From the NCBI GenBank assembly GCA_019038745.1, contig JAHOYV010000068.1, positions 1 to 64,000 of the forward strand: a stretch of DNA of 64,000 nucleotides, written 5' to 3'. Position 1 is the stretch's first letter, and the number at the start of each line of letters is the position of its first letter. This DNA comes from Gemmatimonadales bacterium (GTDB lineage Bacteria > Krumholzibacteriota > Krumholzibacteriia > LZORAL124-64-63). The position numbers were made by a program, and so were the translations under genes. The notes beneath the pieces are model-generated. The model saw only the letters and a program-made list of their open reading frames with translations, was not told the DNA's origin and did no database searches. This document shows positions 42,834 through 51,945 of the stretch, one piece after another.

Positions 42834-44153
42834 TCACGTCCCCGGATCCCGCACCGGCCCGAGCAGCGCCCGCACGAACCGCGACTGAACCTGTTCGCTG
42901 GCCAAAATCTTCTGACTGAGGGGCAGGTCGTTCAGAGCCTGACAAACACGGTTGAGGAACTTGTGGCCCCGACCGGCTCCCTCGTCAAAGAGGAAGTGGG
43001 ATAGGCGACCGTGTTCGATCACCATACGCAGCGCTCGCTCCAAAGCGTTGATTGGGATGTGAGGAGTAACCCCCGAGGGCACCATCTTCAAGCCCGACCG
43101 ACTGCAGGCTCCAGCACAGACACCACAGCCAATACATCGCTCCGTGTTGACGACCGGCCGTAAATCGTTGCGCGGATGACCGGTTTGGCGCACAGGAATC
43201 AAAGTGATCGCTCCCACTGGACAAGCCCGTGAACACTGTCCACATCCGTTGCACAGGTCGTCGTTCAATTGGGGCAGATAGCCACTGGGGTTTACCGCAG
43301 TCAGATCGAAATTATTGATCGCCTGGAGCTGGGCGCAGCAGCAGCCGCAGCAGTTACAAATATAGGCCGGACGATTCTTCACGTTGTCTGCGATCTGAAC
43401 CAAGCCGTGGGCCCGCGAAGCTTCCAAAATATCCAGCGCCTCGATTTTGTCGATCTGCCGCCCGAAATCGTGTCGCACGACGAACTCGGCCCCGCCGTTC
43501 AGGGACATGCACACGTCCTGAGGCGCGTCGCAGGCGGTACCCAGATGCTCCGCCTTGTGCCGACAGTAACAGAGTGAAACAGCAATCGTGCGCGCGGTGC
43601 CGATCACCGCAGTGGCACGCTCCCAGGCCAACACCTCGGGCATGTCGGCAGGGTTCTCGCCCAGAACGTTCTCGTGGACCAGGGTGCGGCCGATCACGGT
43701 CGAGCCCTTGAACACCTCCTCGGCGAATGCGCTGTCGTAGTGCGTATAGGCGGCCAAGGCCTCTGCCATGCGTTTTTTAGGTATGTGGTCGTGAGCGCGC
43801 ATCAGGGAGAACTCAAAGAAGCCTACCACCGGCGGCGCCAGCAGATACTTCTTCTTGCCCGTGCGTGGGTGAACCAGGTCCAGGACCAGGCCGCGGTCGC
43901 AGAGTTCGTCCAGCTTCGGTTCCAGCTCGGCCGGGGAAACCTTAACTTGCTTGGCCACCTTGTCCAGGCCGCTGGGCATGACAGGAACTTTGGACAGCAG
44001 TGCCGCGTCCTCGGGCGTGTAAAGGATCTCCAGGATTTCTTTCCAGCCCTCCCAGGCGCGTGGATCGGTTGGTTCGGGCAACGCGACCGGTCCCGCCTCA
44101 AGCCTTCCGGCCAGAGCGCGGTACTCGTTTTTTATATGGCCCAGGTGTCCCAT
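42834..44153 (-). CDS. Multi-cluster 4Fe-4S protein with N-terminal helical domain
   Basis: About 439 residues. The start chosen is the ATG of MGHLGHIKNEY, because the longer upstream frame would run antisense into the next gene. Residues 60-110 resemble a winged helix (G-L-D-K-V-A-K-Q-V-K-V-S-P-A-E-L). Cysteine motifs follow: C-Y-C-R-H-K-A-E-H and D-V-C near 190-215, a dense I-C-N-C-C-G-C-C-C-A near 263, then two ferredoxin sites C-N-G-C-G-Q-C-S-R-A-C-P near 300 and C-I-G-C-G-V-C-A-G-A-C-S near 340. It resembles ferredoxin-like proteins of anaerobes that carry an N-terminal regulator-like part. Probably a cytoplasmic electron carrier; partner unknown. Confidence 0.72.
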   Translation of the reverse strand: MGHLGHIKNEYRALAGRLEAGPVALPEPTDPRAWEGWKEILEILYTPEDAALLSKVPVMPSGLDKVAKQVKVSPAELEPKLDELCDRGLVLDLVHPRTGKKKYLLAPPVVGFFEFSLMRAHDHIPKKRMAEALAAYTHYDSAFAEEVFKGSTVIGRTLVHENVLGENPADMPEVLAWERATAVIGTARTIAVSLCYCRHKAEHLGTACDAPQDVCMSLNGGAEFVVRHDFGRQIDKIEALDILEASRAHGLVQIADNVKNRPAYICNCCGCCCAQLQAINNFDLTAVNPSGYLPQLNDDLCNGCGQCSRACPVGAITLIPVRQTGHPRNDLRPVVNTERCIGCGVCAGACSRSGLKMVPSGVTPHIPINALERALRMVIEHGRLSHFLFDEGAGRGHKFLNRVCQALNDLPLSQKILASEQVQSRFVRALLGPVRDPGT

Positions 44154-44301
44154 TATGCGGTGCTCCAATCTGATCCCTAAAAATTTCCGAATGAAATTGC
44201 GTTTGTTGCCCTGACAATCCAGTATATCCTCCCATCTGGTGATTGGACAGATAGTTTCCAGCCATGTGGTTCCAGCCAGGCCATGCCCAAATGGGAGACC
44301 A

Positions 44302-45972
44302 ATGCGCCGACCCGCAAAAATAAATATTATCTTGATGACCCTGCTGGCAATCCTGTGCCTGACAATTTTCGGCCAGGGAATCAACCACGGCTTCACCAAC
44401 CTTGACGACAATCTCTACGTCTCGGCCAACCCCGAACTGGAGCGAGGCCTCTCACCTTCGGGCCTGCGCTGGGCCTTCACCAACCGGCAAACCAACTTGT
44501 GGATGCCCCTGACCTGGATTTCCTACCTGACCGACCATCAGTTCTTCGGTCCAGCCCCGGCCGCCTATCACCTGACCAACATTCTGCTGCACCTGATGAA
44601 CACCCTGCTGTTGTTCCTGGTGATGGGCCGATTTACGGGGACTCTTTGGCGCGCCGGACTCGTCGCGGCCCTGTTTGCGGTCCACCCCCTGCATGTCGAA
44701 TCCGTGGCTTGGGTGGCCGAACGAAAAGATGTGTTGAGCGGATTTTTCTTCCTGTTGACGGTCTGGTTCTACCTGGGGTACCGGCGGCGGCCTGCCATCG
44801 CCAATTATTTCGCCGCCTTGTTTTGTTTCATCCTGTCCCTGATGGCCAAACCGATGGTGGTCACCCTGCCGATCGTCCTGCTCCTTTTGGATTTCTGGGA
44901 TCAGCCCATTCGGCGACCCTTGAAGCGGATCCTGCTGGAAAAGATTCCCTTCCTGGCCCTGGCTGCGGCCCTGTCGGTGATCACTTTTTTGCTGGTGCAG
45001 ACCAGGGAAATCGGGGCCCCTGATCCAATTCCGCTGAGTGAGAGGCTGAGCCAGGCCGTTGTCTTTTACACTTTGTACATTGGTAAGATGTTTTGGCCAA
45101 CCAACTTAAGTGTGTTTTATCCTCCTGATAGTCTGCAGTTTTCCTTTTCTCTAATCCTCGTGTCTTCAATGGTTTTGGCGGCCGTCATGTCCGCGACGTG
45201 GCGGGGGCGAAATCGTCACCGGCCTGTTTTGATCGGCTGGCTGTGGTACGTAGTGATGCTGCTCCCGGTCGCGGGTATTGTTCAGGGTGGAATGCAACTG
45301 ATGTCCGATCGATACTTCTATCTGCCTTCGATCGGACTATTCATCGCGTTGGCCTGGTTACTGGCCTGGATTGCCGAAATACCTAGGCTCCGCCGCGTAG
45401 TTCAGGCTGTTGTTCTTTCAGGACTGCTTGTGGCAACAGTGTCCTCCATCCAACAAACGCGAGTTTGGCAAAGCAGCGAAACCCTCTATACCCACGCTCT
45501 GAAAATCAACGCGGAAAACTACCTGGCCCACATGAATCTGGGCGTGGTGCTGGACGATGCAGGACGCTCTGCCGAAGCCCTGCACCACTTGACACGGGCG
45601 GTAGAGATAAGAAAAGACGCCCAGCATCAGTTCAATCTGGCCAACGCATTGTCGCATCTTGGCCGTAACGTCGAAGCAATTCCCTTTTACCGCGGCGCCG
45701 TTCGATTGCAACCCGATTTTCCCGTGGCGCACAACAACCTGGCAATCAGCCTGGTCAACACCGGGGATTGGGACGGCGCAGGCCGACATTTCCGAATTGC
45801 CATCGACCAAGATCCCGACTACGCAGGTGCCCACTACAACCTAGGGTTGGTCCAACTAAATACAGACAGGATAAAGGAGGCGGCTGAATGTTTTCGGCGT
45901 GCCCTGGAATTGGCCCCGGATCATCGGGACGCGCGGGAGCAATTGCAGCGTCTTGATGCTGTAGATAATTGA
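44302..45972 (+). CDS. Polytopic membrane protein with C-terminal TPRs (TMTC-like)
   Basis: A 556-residue protein. The start follows GGGAGA by 5 bases; an in-frame ATG 63 bases upstream overlaps the divergent gene's leader. N-terminal part (residues 10-395): 10 or so TM segments with the luminal motifs F-T-N-L-D-D-N-L-Y-V (acidic pair) and V-H-P-L-H-V-E-S-V-A-W-V-A-E-R-K-D-V-L typical of the TMTC/GT-C-like family. C-terminal part (about 405-550): four TPRs (A-H-M-N-L-G-V-V-L, F-N-L-A-N-A-L, A-H-N-N-L-A, A-H-Y-N-L-G-L). Eukaryotic TMTC proteins are O-mannosyltransferases; bacterial relatives may be GT-C glycosyltransferases, unproven. Divergent from the Fe-S protein gene. Confidence 0.8.
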   Translation: MRRPAKINIILMTLLAILCLTIFGQGINHGFTNLDDNLYVSANPELERGLSPSGLRWAFTNRQTNLWMPLTWISYLTDHQFFGPAPAAYHLTNILLHLMNTLLLFLVMGRFTGTLWRAGLVAALFAVHPLHVESVAWVAERKDVLSGFFFLLTVWFYLGYRRRPAIANYFAALFCFILSLMAKPMVVTLPIVLLLLDFWDQPIRRPLKRILLEKIPFLALAAALSVITFLLVQTREIGAPDPIPLSERLSQAVVFYTLYIGKMFWPTNLSVFYPPDSLQFSFSLILVSSMVLAAVMSATWRGRNRHRPVLIGWLWYVVMLLPVAGIVQGGMQLMSDRYFYLPSIGLFIALAWLLAWIAEIPRLRRVVQAVVLSGLLVATVSSIQQTRVWQSSETLYTHALKINAENYLAHMNLGVVLDDAGRSAEALHHLTRAVEIRKDAQHQFNLANALSHLGRNVEAIPFYRGAVRLQPDFPVAHNNLAISLVNTGDWDGAGRHFRIAIDQDPDYAGAHYNLGLVQLNTDRIKEAAECFRRALELAPDHRDAREQLQRLDAVDN

Positions 45973-45974
45973 GA

Positions 45975-47378
45975 CTAGTCGGAGGAGTTTTCAACTGATC
46001 CGGCAGGAAATTTCGTCGCGACAAGCAACACCAGAATCGAGGTCAGCAAACCGGGAAAAATCGCCTCTACCCCCAACCAGGGTCCTCCGCGTCCCCAAAA
46101 TAACCATATCCCCGACACGCATCCCGAGGCGACCATCGACAGGACAACCGCGCGCCCCGGCAGACGCCGACGAGTATGCGCCAGCGCCAAAGGCAAAAGC
46201 AGAACCGGCGTGCCCAGACTACCCAACGTCTTCCAAAGAGTGATCACCGAACCAGCCACCAAGGCCAACGTCGCAGCCAGGATCGCGGTGGCCAAAAGAC
46301 TCCACCGAATCAAGGTCAACGATCCGCCGGCGGCTTCCCCAAACTCCTGGGATCCCGCCTCGCCCAGCCCCCGCCACCGTCCAATAATATCCCGCCCCAA
46401 CGTTACGGCGCCGATAAATGAGTAGCTGTCGACCGTGGACATAATCGTGGCCAGCAGACCAACCGTAAATACTCCCTGCCAGAAGGGACCCAGCACTTCG
46501 GCGGCAAGAGCTGGAAAAGCCTGCATCGGATCGGCCAGATCTGGCAAAAGGACGCGAGCATAGAGACCGGCAGTGGTAGTCAGAAAATCGAAAACTATCC
46601 ACAAACCGATGGCCGCGGCAATGCCCCGACGCGCTGTGGATTCGCTTTTGGCCGCGTAGCAACGCTGGTAAAAAGCCGGTTCGACCAGGGTGGAGAGCGC
46701 AATGAAATACCAAACGGCAATTGCCTGCCAGCCCAGGCCACCATCCCAGGCCAAGTGTGATGCCGGCAGATTCTGCCGCAAAAAGTCCCAGCCGCCGAAC
46801 TTGCTCACGCAGACCGGAACCAGAATTAAAAAAGAGCCGAACATCAGAAAGAATTGCACGACATCGGTGGCCACGACTGCGCGCAAGCCACCGCGAAACA
46901 CATAACCCACCGATAACGCCGTACCCAACGCTACGCCTGCCCACAAGGGCCAGCCGGTTGCCATGGCAACCAACACTCCCAGCATCAGCACGTAGGCCGC
47001 CGGAGCGGTCATCAGGAAAATCGTCCCTGCACCAACCAGAGCAGCCGAACGACCATAGCGATCCTCCAGCAAATCGGGCACCGTCAACATGCGCGACCGC
47101 CGGGCGCGACCGGCCAAGAACAGGGCAAAAACCCCGGCGAACAGGTAATAGGGCAACCCGAATACCAGCCAATTGCTGATCCCGTAGGTCCAGGTGTACT
47201 CACCCACTCCCAGGATGCCGCCGTACCAGGTTGTAACAAGTGAGGCCGTAAAGGCGGGCAGGGTAAGGCGGCGACCGGCCACGATGTAGTCGGCCACCCC
47301 GGACGCGGGCTTGCGGAACAAGCGAAGGACGGCATAAAGCAGAAATACCGCGTAGGCTACACCGGCCAGGGAGATCAC
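45975..47378 (-). CDS. SSS-family sodium:solute symporter, probable thiamine-related transporter
   Basis: A 467-residue inner-membrane symporter with about 13 TM segments. Starts with GTG, preceded by GGAG. Family features: the unwound TM1 region S-L-V-T-T-W-Y-G-G-I-L-G-V-G-E, L-T-V-P-D-L-L-E-D-R-Y-G-R, F-R-G-G-L-R-A-V-V-A-T-D-V-V-Q-F and the TM8 sodium-site stretch L-L-A-T-I-M-S-T-V-D-S-Y. It is the last gene of an operon behind a TPP riboswitch with thiN, so it very likely carries thiamine, HMP or another thiamine precursor, as predicted for the ThiV-type SSS transporters found with TPP riboswitches. Ligand by context only. Confidence 0.82.
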   Translation of the reverse strand: MISLAGVAYAVFLLYAVLRLFRKPASGVADYIVAGRRLTLPAFTASLVTTWYGGILGVGEYTWTYGISNWLVFGLPYYLFAGVFALFLAGRARRSRMLTVPDLLEDRYGRSAALVGAGTIFLMTAPAAYVLMLGVLVAMATGWPLWAGVALGTALSVGYVFRGGLRAVVATDVVQFFLMFGSFLILVPVCVSKFGGWDFLRQNLPASHLAWDGGLGWQAIAVWYFIALSTLVEPAFYQRCYAAKSESTARRGIAAAIGLWIVFDFLTTTAGLYARVLLPDLADPMQAFPALAAEVLGPFWQGVFTVGLLATIMSTVDSYSFIGAVTLGRDIIGRWRGLGEAGSQEFGEAAGGSLTLIRWSLLATAILAATLALVAGSVITLWKTLGSLGTPVLLLPLALAHTRRRLPGRAVVLSMVASGCVSGIWLFWGRGGPWLGVEAIFPGLLTSILVLLVATKFPAGSVENSSD

Positions 47379-47420
47379 TTTAAACTCCGGTCAATGGCCG
47401 GCGGTGAGTAAAATATTGAG

Positions 47421-48146
47421 TCAGTCGGAAGGTGAGTCATCCGCGTACTCCGGACCAAACTCGCGGTCGACCGTCACCAGTAGCGAACCTGTCCCGACCG
47501 AAATCAGCAAGGGCGACATCGTAACCCGGTTGCTGATCGCCGCCGGTCCCATGAGATTCAGCGTATCACCCAGCAAGGGATACATAGCACCGTCGAGCGT
47601 AACCCCCGTAACCTCGCCACTCAGCGGCAACAGCGAAAAACGCGTGCCGGGAACAAGATCCCAGGAGACCGGGCTTTCCGGACCCAGGCGTACGATGTCG
47701 GCATTATGGCCTACGATACAGATCCGCACTTGGCTTGAGAACCGTTCCAGTAGATGGCAATTGTGGAGTGTGTGATCCAGGCGCCACCCCATGGCCCCCA
47801 TCATCACAACCTCCCCGATCCCCCGCTCAGCCAGGAACAACAGGGCTTTCTCGCTATCGGAAGTGAACTGGTCGTCCACCTGCAGAAAACGAGGGCCGTC
47901 CCTTCCGTCCAGGATGCGCCCGGCCAGGGAATCGAAATCGCCAATCACGATTTCGGGTATCCTGGGCAGATGGTCGTAAGGATGCCCGGCAGCGTCGGTG
48001 CAGACAAAAATATCCGCCCCGTCCAGCCAGTAGTGCAGCAGTGAATCAGACGGCGGCGGGCCGTTGCAAAGAACTACCGCCCGCGGTCCCTGTTTGGGAA
48101 AAATTGGGCAGGAAGCCCCGCCTTTTTCGATATCGTATTCAGACAT
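47421..48146 (-). CDS. thiN: Thiamine pyrophosphokinase
   Basis: A 241-residue enzyme that transfers pyrophosphate from ATP to thiamine, giving TPP. Signature sites: C-T-D-A-A-G, I-G-D-F-D-S-L near 70, F-T-S-D-S-E-K-A-L (the D-x-x-K-A-L site) near 95, and G-W-R-L-D-H-T-L-H-N near 118; the C-terminal beta domain with G-L-x-Y-P-L-like Y-P-L-L-G-D-T-L and S-N-R-V follows. Its start overlaps the TonB-receptor stop (TGATG). A salvage-type TPK together with uptake genes indicates scavenging of thiamine rather than synthesis. Confidence 0.92.
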   Translation of the reverse strand: MSEYDIEKGGASCPIFPKQGPRAVVLCNGPPPSDSLLHYWLDGADIFVCTDAAGHPYDHLPRIPEIVIGDFDSLAGRILDGRDGPRFLQVDDQFTSDSEKALLFLAERGIGEVVMMGAMGWRLDHTLHNCHLLERFSSQVRICIVGHNADIVRLGPESPVSWDLVPGTRFSLLPLSGEVTGVTLDGAMYPLLGDTLNLMGPAAISNRVTMSPLLISVGTGSLLVTVDREFGPEYADDSPSD

Positions 48147-50503
48147 CAGAAGGTCGCGCTCACTCCAGTTGCAAAATTCCGGCCAGGGCCGGCGGTATAG
48201 TGGTTTTCCCCTGAGAAATCAGCTCCCCCCCATTGATTGTAGTATCCCGTAGTTTCGTACTCTACGTCACCAAGATTTCTCAGATGGAAGAAAACAGTCG
48301 GCTTTGCCTTGCCCACGATTCCCAGCCTTGAGAGATCGAACCAGAGGGAAAGATCCACAGTGGTCCAGGGATCTATGGAACGATCCGCGGTCCCTGTATT
48401 GTCCAGTTGTTGCCTACCGACCTTACGCATCCGCAAATTACTGCTCAATCCTCCCGGCCACTCTGTTCGCCACCCGGCCATCACCAGGTATTCGGGGAAA
48501 AGTGCGATTGGCTGGCCCGAAAGATCAGTTTCAGCCCCATCGTAATCATGGAAAATGAATTCATCGAACTCGTCCCAGCTTCGCGAAGCGGCCACGCTCA
48601 GCTCGTGATTCTCGATCAACCGAGCCCGTAGACCAAGCTCCAGACCGCGGTGCAAGGTCTTGCCCGCGTTGCCCTGGATCCCGGCGCCGTCCTCATCCAC
48701 ACCGCCATAAGGTATGATTTCATCCGTGAAATCCATCCAGTACCCGCCCAAGGTGAACGACAGGTTCGATCCCGCCCAGGAAAGCCCCAACTCGGTGTCC
48801 AGGACCTTCTCCTCCTTGACCCGGGGATCCGACCACTCCAAATAGGCAATGGAACCATCGGGATTCCGCAACTCCCTGCTGCTCTCGAACAAGGGCTGAA
48901 CCCCCAGATCATCAGGTCCGTCCCAGACGTCGAACAGGTCCGAGTCACTGGGTTCGCGGCGGTTGATGCCCACACTGGCATAGGTGGCCAGACGCCCCCC
49001 GGCCGGCCGTCCCGGAATCTGCCAGTGGACAGAGGCCTTGGGGTTGAAAAAATCGTACTTCACCGTGTAGGCGTTGCGCAGGTCGCCGACGAAGTTGGCC
49101 ACTCTTTCCTGCAGGAATGAATATTCCTTGTGCTGGATCTGCAGGTCGGCCGTCAGGGTCAGGCCCGGCGCCACTTCCAACCGCTGGTTGGCGTAGACCG
49201 AGTAGGCCTCCTTGTCGCCCGTGTAACCGTAGTATTTCAATTCGGTGCCGTTCAGTTCGTCGGCCGTGAAGCCATCCACCTGCAGCACATCTCCCCAGTG
49301 GTTGGAGTGAAAGGTGTAAGCATCCCCGCCGATCACCAACCGGCCCTTGTCCTGCTGCCAGACCAATCGGGGAACCCAGCCCACTTGATCCTTGCGCACC
49401 CATTTCCGGCGAACCAGATCAACCTCCACCTCCTCGTCGTTCACGGTTACGTCAGCTAGTCCCAGATATACATTCAGGCCATAGTCGGACGGTGTTTCCC
49501 CGTCCTTGAAATTCTCATAGAAGCCCTCACCCTGCGTGTAATAAACACTGTTGAGCAAGGTCAGGTCATCGTTCAGGTAAATCGTGTTGTGCAGCTCGTA
49601 ATGCGGTTGTCGAAAGTCATCGACGGCATTCTCGTAGGTTTCGGGGTTGTGCTTCCGATCTTCCGCCAAGGCCGAAGCAGGGCTGGAATCAAACGAATGA
49701 TGAGTCAACTCGTGACCGGTGTAAATATTGACCCGCGTGCTGATCTTTTCCGTCTCATGCAGCCCACTCCAGAACACAGCCCACTGATCGGATCCCGAAC
49801 GGAGGCGGTAGCCCTCACTCTCCTGCTGACTAACCCGCACCTGCGAGCGCAAGCCATGGCCCAGATCCCCGGTGTGGTAATTGACCCTCCCCTGGCGGAA
49901 ACCATAACTACCCCCGGCCATGGTGAAACCGCCGGACTGTTCACGGGCAGGAGGAGCCGTGATCAGGTTTACCGTCCCACCGATCGACCCCAGACCACCG
50001 ATCGAGTTGGTCACCCCGCGCTGGACCTGAACATCCTGCAGACTGGCCGCCAAGTCGGGCAGGTTCACCCACCAGACGTTGTGATCTTCCGGATCATTGA
50101 AGGGAATCCCGTTGACCAGTACGCCCACCCGCCGCTGGTCGAAGCCGCGGATCTTCAGATAAGTGTAACCCAGACCGCTGCCAGCATCACTGTACGAGTA
50201 CACGCCCGGGATGTCCTGGAGCAGAAGTGGCAGCTCCTGGTCCGGTTCCCGCAGCTTCAAATCCTCGGCTGAAATATTCGTGTGGCTCAAGTGCACCGCC
50301 TCGTCGTAACGCGACGCGGTGACGATGATCTCGCTGGCTTGGTGGGTAACGGTTGAATCGGCCCCGACGCCGACGGGGGAGGCCGGCTGAGCGAGAGCCG
50401 GGACCGATCCAGGATTGTCGGCCAAAATGACCGATGAGTTTAGAAGTAAGCCGGTGACCGCCAAAACAGCGGACACGACCATCTTTAGATGGGTCAACAG
50501 CAT
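48146..50503 (-). CDS. TonB-dependent receptor of the thiamine operon
   Basis: A 785-residue outer-membrane receptor. Start at M-L-L-T-H-L-K-M-V with AGAGG upstream; signal peptide ends near I-L-A-D. The TonB box E-I-I-V-T-A-S-R is near 55; the plug domain follows with L-L-Q-D-I-P-G-V-Y-S, K-I-R-G-F-D-Q-R-R-V-G-V-L-V-N-G-I-P and V-Q-R-G; residues about 230-785 form the 22-strand barrel, ending N-F-A-T-G-V-S-A-T-F with the terminal Phe. It is the first gene after a TPP riboswitch, so it probably imports thiamine or a precursor across the outer membrane, comparable with OMR1-type receptors of Bacteroidetes. Confidence 0.88.
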   Translation of the reverse strand: MLLTHLKMVVSAVLAVTGLLLNSSVILADNPGSVPALAQPASPVGVGADSTVTHQASEIIVTASRYDEAVHLSHTNISAEDLKLREPDQELPLLLQDIPGVYSYSDAGSGLGYTYLKIRGFDQRRVGVLVNGIPFNDPEDHNVWWVNLPDLAASLQDVQVQRGVTNSIGGLGSIGGTVNLITAPPAREQSGGFTMAGGSYGFRQGRVNYHTGDLGHGLRSQVRVSQQESEGYRLRSGSDQWAVFWSGLHETEKISTRVNIYTGHELTHHSFDSSPASALAEDRKHNPETYENAVDDFRQPHYELHNTIYLNDDLTLLNSVYYTQGEGFYENFKDGETPSDYGLNVYLGLADVTVNDEEVEVDLVRRKWVRKDQVGWVPRLVWQQDKGRLVIGGDAYTFHSNHWGDVLQVDGFTADELNGTELKYYGYTGDKEAYSVYANQRLEVAPGLTLTADLQIQHKEYSFLQERVANFVGDLRNAYTVKYDFFNPKASVHWQIPGRPAGGRLATYASVGINRREPSDSDLFDVWDGPDDLGVQPLFESSRELRNPDGSIAYLEWSDPRVKEEKVLDTELGLSWAGSNLSFTLGGYWMDFTDEIIPYGGVDEDGAGIQGNAGKTLHRGLELGLRARLIENHELSVAASRSWDEFDEFIFHDYDGAETDLSGQPIALFPEYLVMAGWRTEWPGGLSSNLRMRKVGRQQLDNTGTADRSIDPWTTVDLSLWFDLSRLGIVGKAKPTVFFHLRNLGDVEYETTGYYNQWGGADFSGENHYTAGPGRNFATGVSATF

Positions 50504-50546
50504 GGCACAAACCTCTTCAGGTTCGCCAAGCGGGAAGATGGAAGGC

Positions 50547-50580
50547 AAAAAAAGACGCCACCGAAGACCGGTAAGGCGCC
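50547..50580 (-). terminator. Riboswitch expression-platform terminator
   Basis: Minus strand: GGCGCC-TT-ACCG, loop GTCTT, CGGT-GGCGTC, then TTTTTTT. It lies directly between the TPP aptamer and the receptor gene, so TPP binding most likely causes premature transcription termination. Confidence 0.85.
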
Positions 50581-50593
50581 AAATGCGTCCCGT

Positions 50594-50677
50594 TTTCCTA
50601 CGCCGGCATGATCCGGGTCAGGTTCCAAGGGTTTTTTCTCAGGCGTGCCCGGATTGTCTCCCGGGCTTGCCACCCCT
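50594..50677 (-). ncRNA. TPP riboswitch (THI element)
   Basis: Read on the minus strand, the conserved THI-box segments appear in order and spacing: GGGGTGGC at the 5' end, a short variable hairpin (GCCCGGGAG / CCGGGC), CTGAGA, ACCCTTGGAACCTGA, and GGATCATGCCGGCGTAGG. These are the TPP-contacting internal loops J2-3 and J4-5 of the aptamer. It controls the TonB receptor, thiN and SSS-symporter operon. Aptamer ends about 90 bases before the receptor start. Confidence 0.97.
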
Positions 50678-50889
50678 AACGGTCGGAAGGCATGATATGT
50701 CTGATATTCTTGGATGTCAATGGTGAGTTACTAAGGGAATGTGCCACAACTATCTGAACTTCCGAATATAGGCTTCCGGAGCCCGTTCGGCATAGCTATT
50801 CCCCCCAGTGGATCGTGTAACATTAGGCCATCAGGAATGGATATGGAGCCCTTCATGATGTCTCTGGAGCAACAAGCGCCAAAGCTTCA

Positions 50890-51723
50890 TTGCTGAAGGT
50901 CTCAGGAGAATATTCGGGGGAATTGGATTGGGCCCTGAACTGCGCCGCAATCCCGGCCGAACTCATCGAAAGCGAATTATTCGGCCACGAAAAGGGCTCG
51001 TTCACCGGAGCCACGACCCTGAAGCACGGTGCCTTCGAGCAGGCCCGAGGGGGCACCCTGCTGCTGGACGAACTGGGCGACAGTCCACCCGCCTTGCAGG
51101 CCAAGCTCTTACGTACACTGGAAGAGTACGCCTTCCGTCGCGTTGGCGGTTCGGTGGCCATCCAGGCCGACGTGAGGATCGTGGCTGCCACCAGTTTCGA
51201 CATTGAGCGCTTGGCTCTGGAAGGTGGTATGCGCAAGGAACTGTACTATCGTCTGAACGTGGTACGGATACACCTGCCTCCTTTGTGTGATCGACCTGAT
51301 GATATCCTCCGTCTTGCCCGACACTTCCTGGTCCGGTTCGCCGACAGGCTCGGCAAACAGATCCGTGGTTTCTCTCCCGCGGCGGAAATGATCCTGCTTG
51401 CGCGCGGGTGGCCCGGCAACATCCGAGAACTGCGTAATGCAGTTGAACGAGGAGTCATCCTCAGTGAAGGCGAGTTGGTGGACGCGCCCTGCTTGGCTGG
51501 AAACCCCGGGCTCACCGTCACTTCGGCCAAACTTTACGAAGAAGCCAAGGATCTGGTACTCCTGCAATTCAAAAGGGAATACCTCTCCGCGCGTTTGGTC
51601 GAGACCGCCGGCAGCGTGACCAAGGCCGCCGAGCTGAGCGGTCTTAAGCGCCAGAGCTTCAGCAGGATGTGTACCGAGGCGGGTGTCGATCCTGGGAAAT
51701 TCGTTTCCCGACGGGAAATCTGA
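50890..51723 (+). CDS. Sigma54-type activator lacking the P-loop (truncated or degenerate)
   Basis: About 277 residues, a bacterial enhancer-binding-protein AAA+ core plus Fis-type HTH. Present: N-C-A-A-I-P, the sigma54-contacting loop G-S-F-T-G-A (36-41), Walker B G-G-T-L-L-L-D-E (54-61), sensor [11 protein letters not shown], sensor [13 protein letters not shown], and a C-terminal HTH ([11 protein letters not shown]). Missing: the Walker A loop (normally G-E-S-G-T-G-K-E) and any sensor domain. Upstream codons in frame read G-A-T-S-A-K-A-S back to a stop at 50824, with no ATG; TTG at 50890 is only nominal. Either a decayed 5' end or an unusual ATP-site-less regulator. It precedes the exopolysaccharide locus. 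Confidence 0.7.
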   Translation: MLKVSGEYSGELDWALNCAAIPAELIESELFGHEKGSFTGATTLKHGAFEQARGGTLLLDELGDSPPALQAKLLRTLEEYAFRRVGGSVAIQADVRIVAATSFDIERLALEGGMRKELYYRLNVVRIHLPPLCDRPDDILRLARHFLVRFADRLGKQIRGFSPAAEMILLARGWPGNIRELRNAVERGVILSEGELVDAPCLAGNPGLTVTSAKLYEEAKDLVLLQFKREYLSARLVETAGSVTKAAELSGLKRQSFSRMCTEAGVDPGKFVSRREI

Positions 51724-51945
51724 GCATTATCCGGACCCTTCCATCCAGTTGAAGAGGGCCTTGTCTTAAAATCTACTTAACTCCCTTGCCGTTTATACCG
51801 AATCAACAACGAACCCAAGATTGTGTCAGCAGGGTATGCGCCCTTTTGACCGGATTGAAACAGGTGATCACAACTGTATTCTTGCAATGGTTGATCGCAT
51901 GCATTGATCCACTGGAGACCCCAAAACCAGGGAGCCGTCGCCAAC

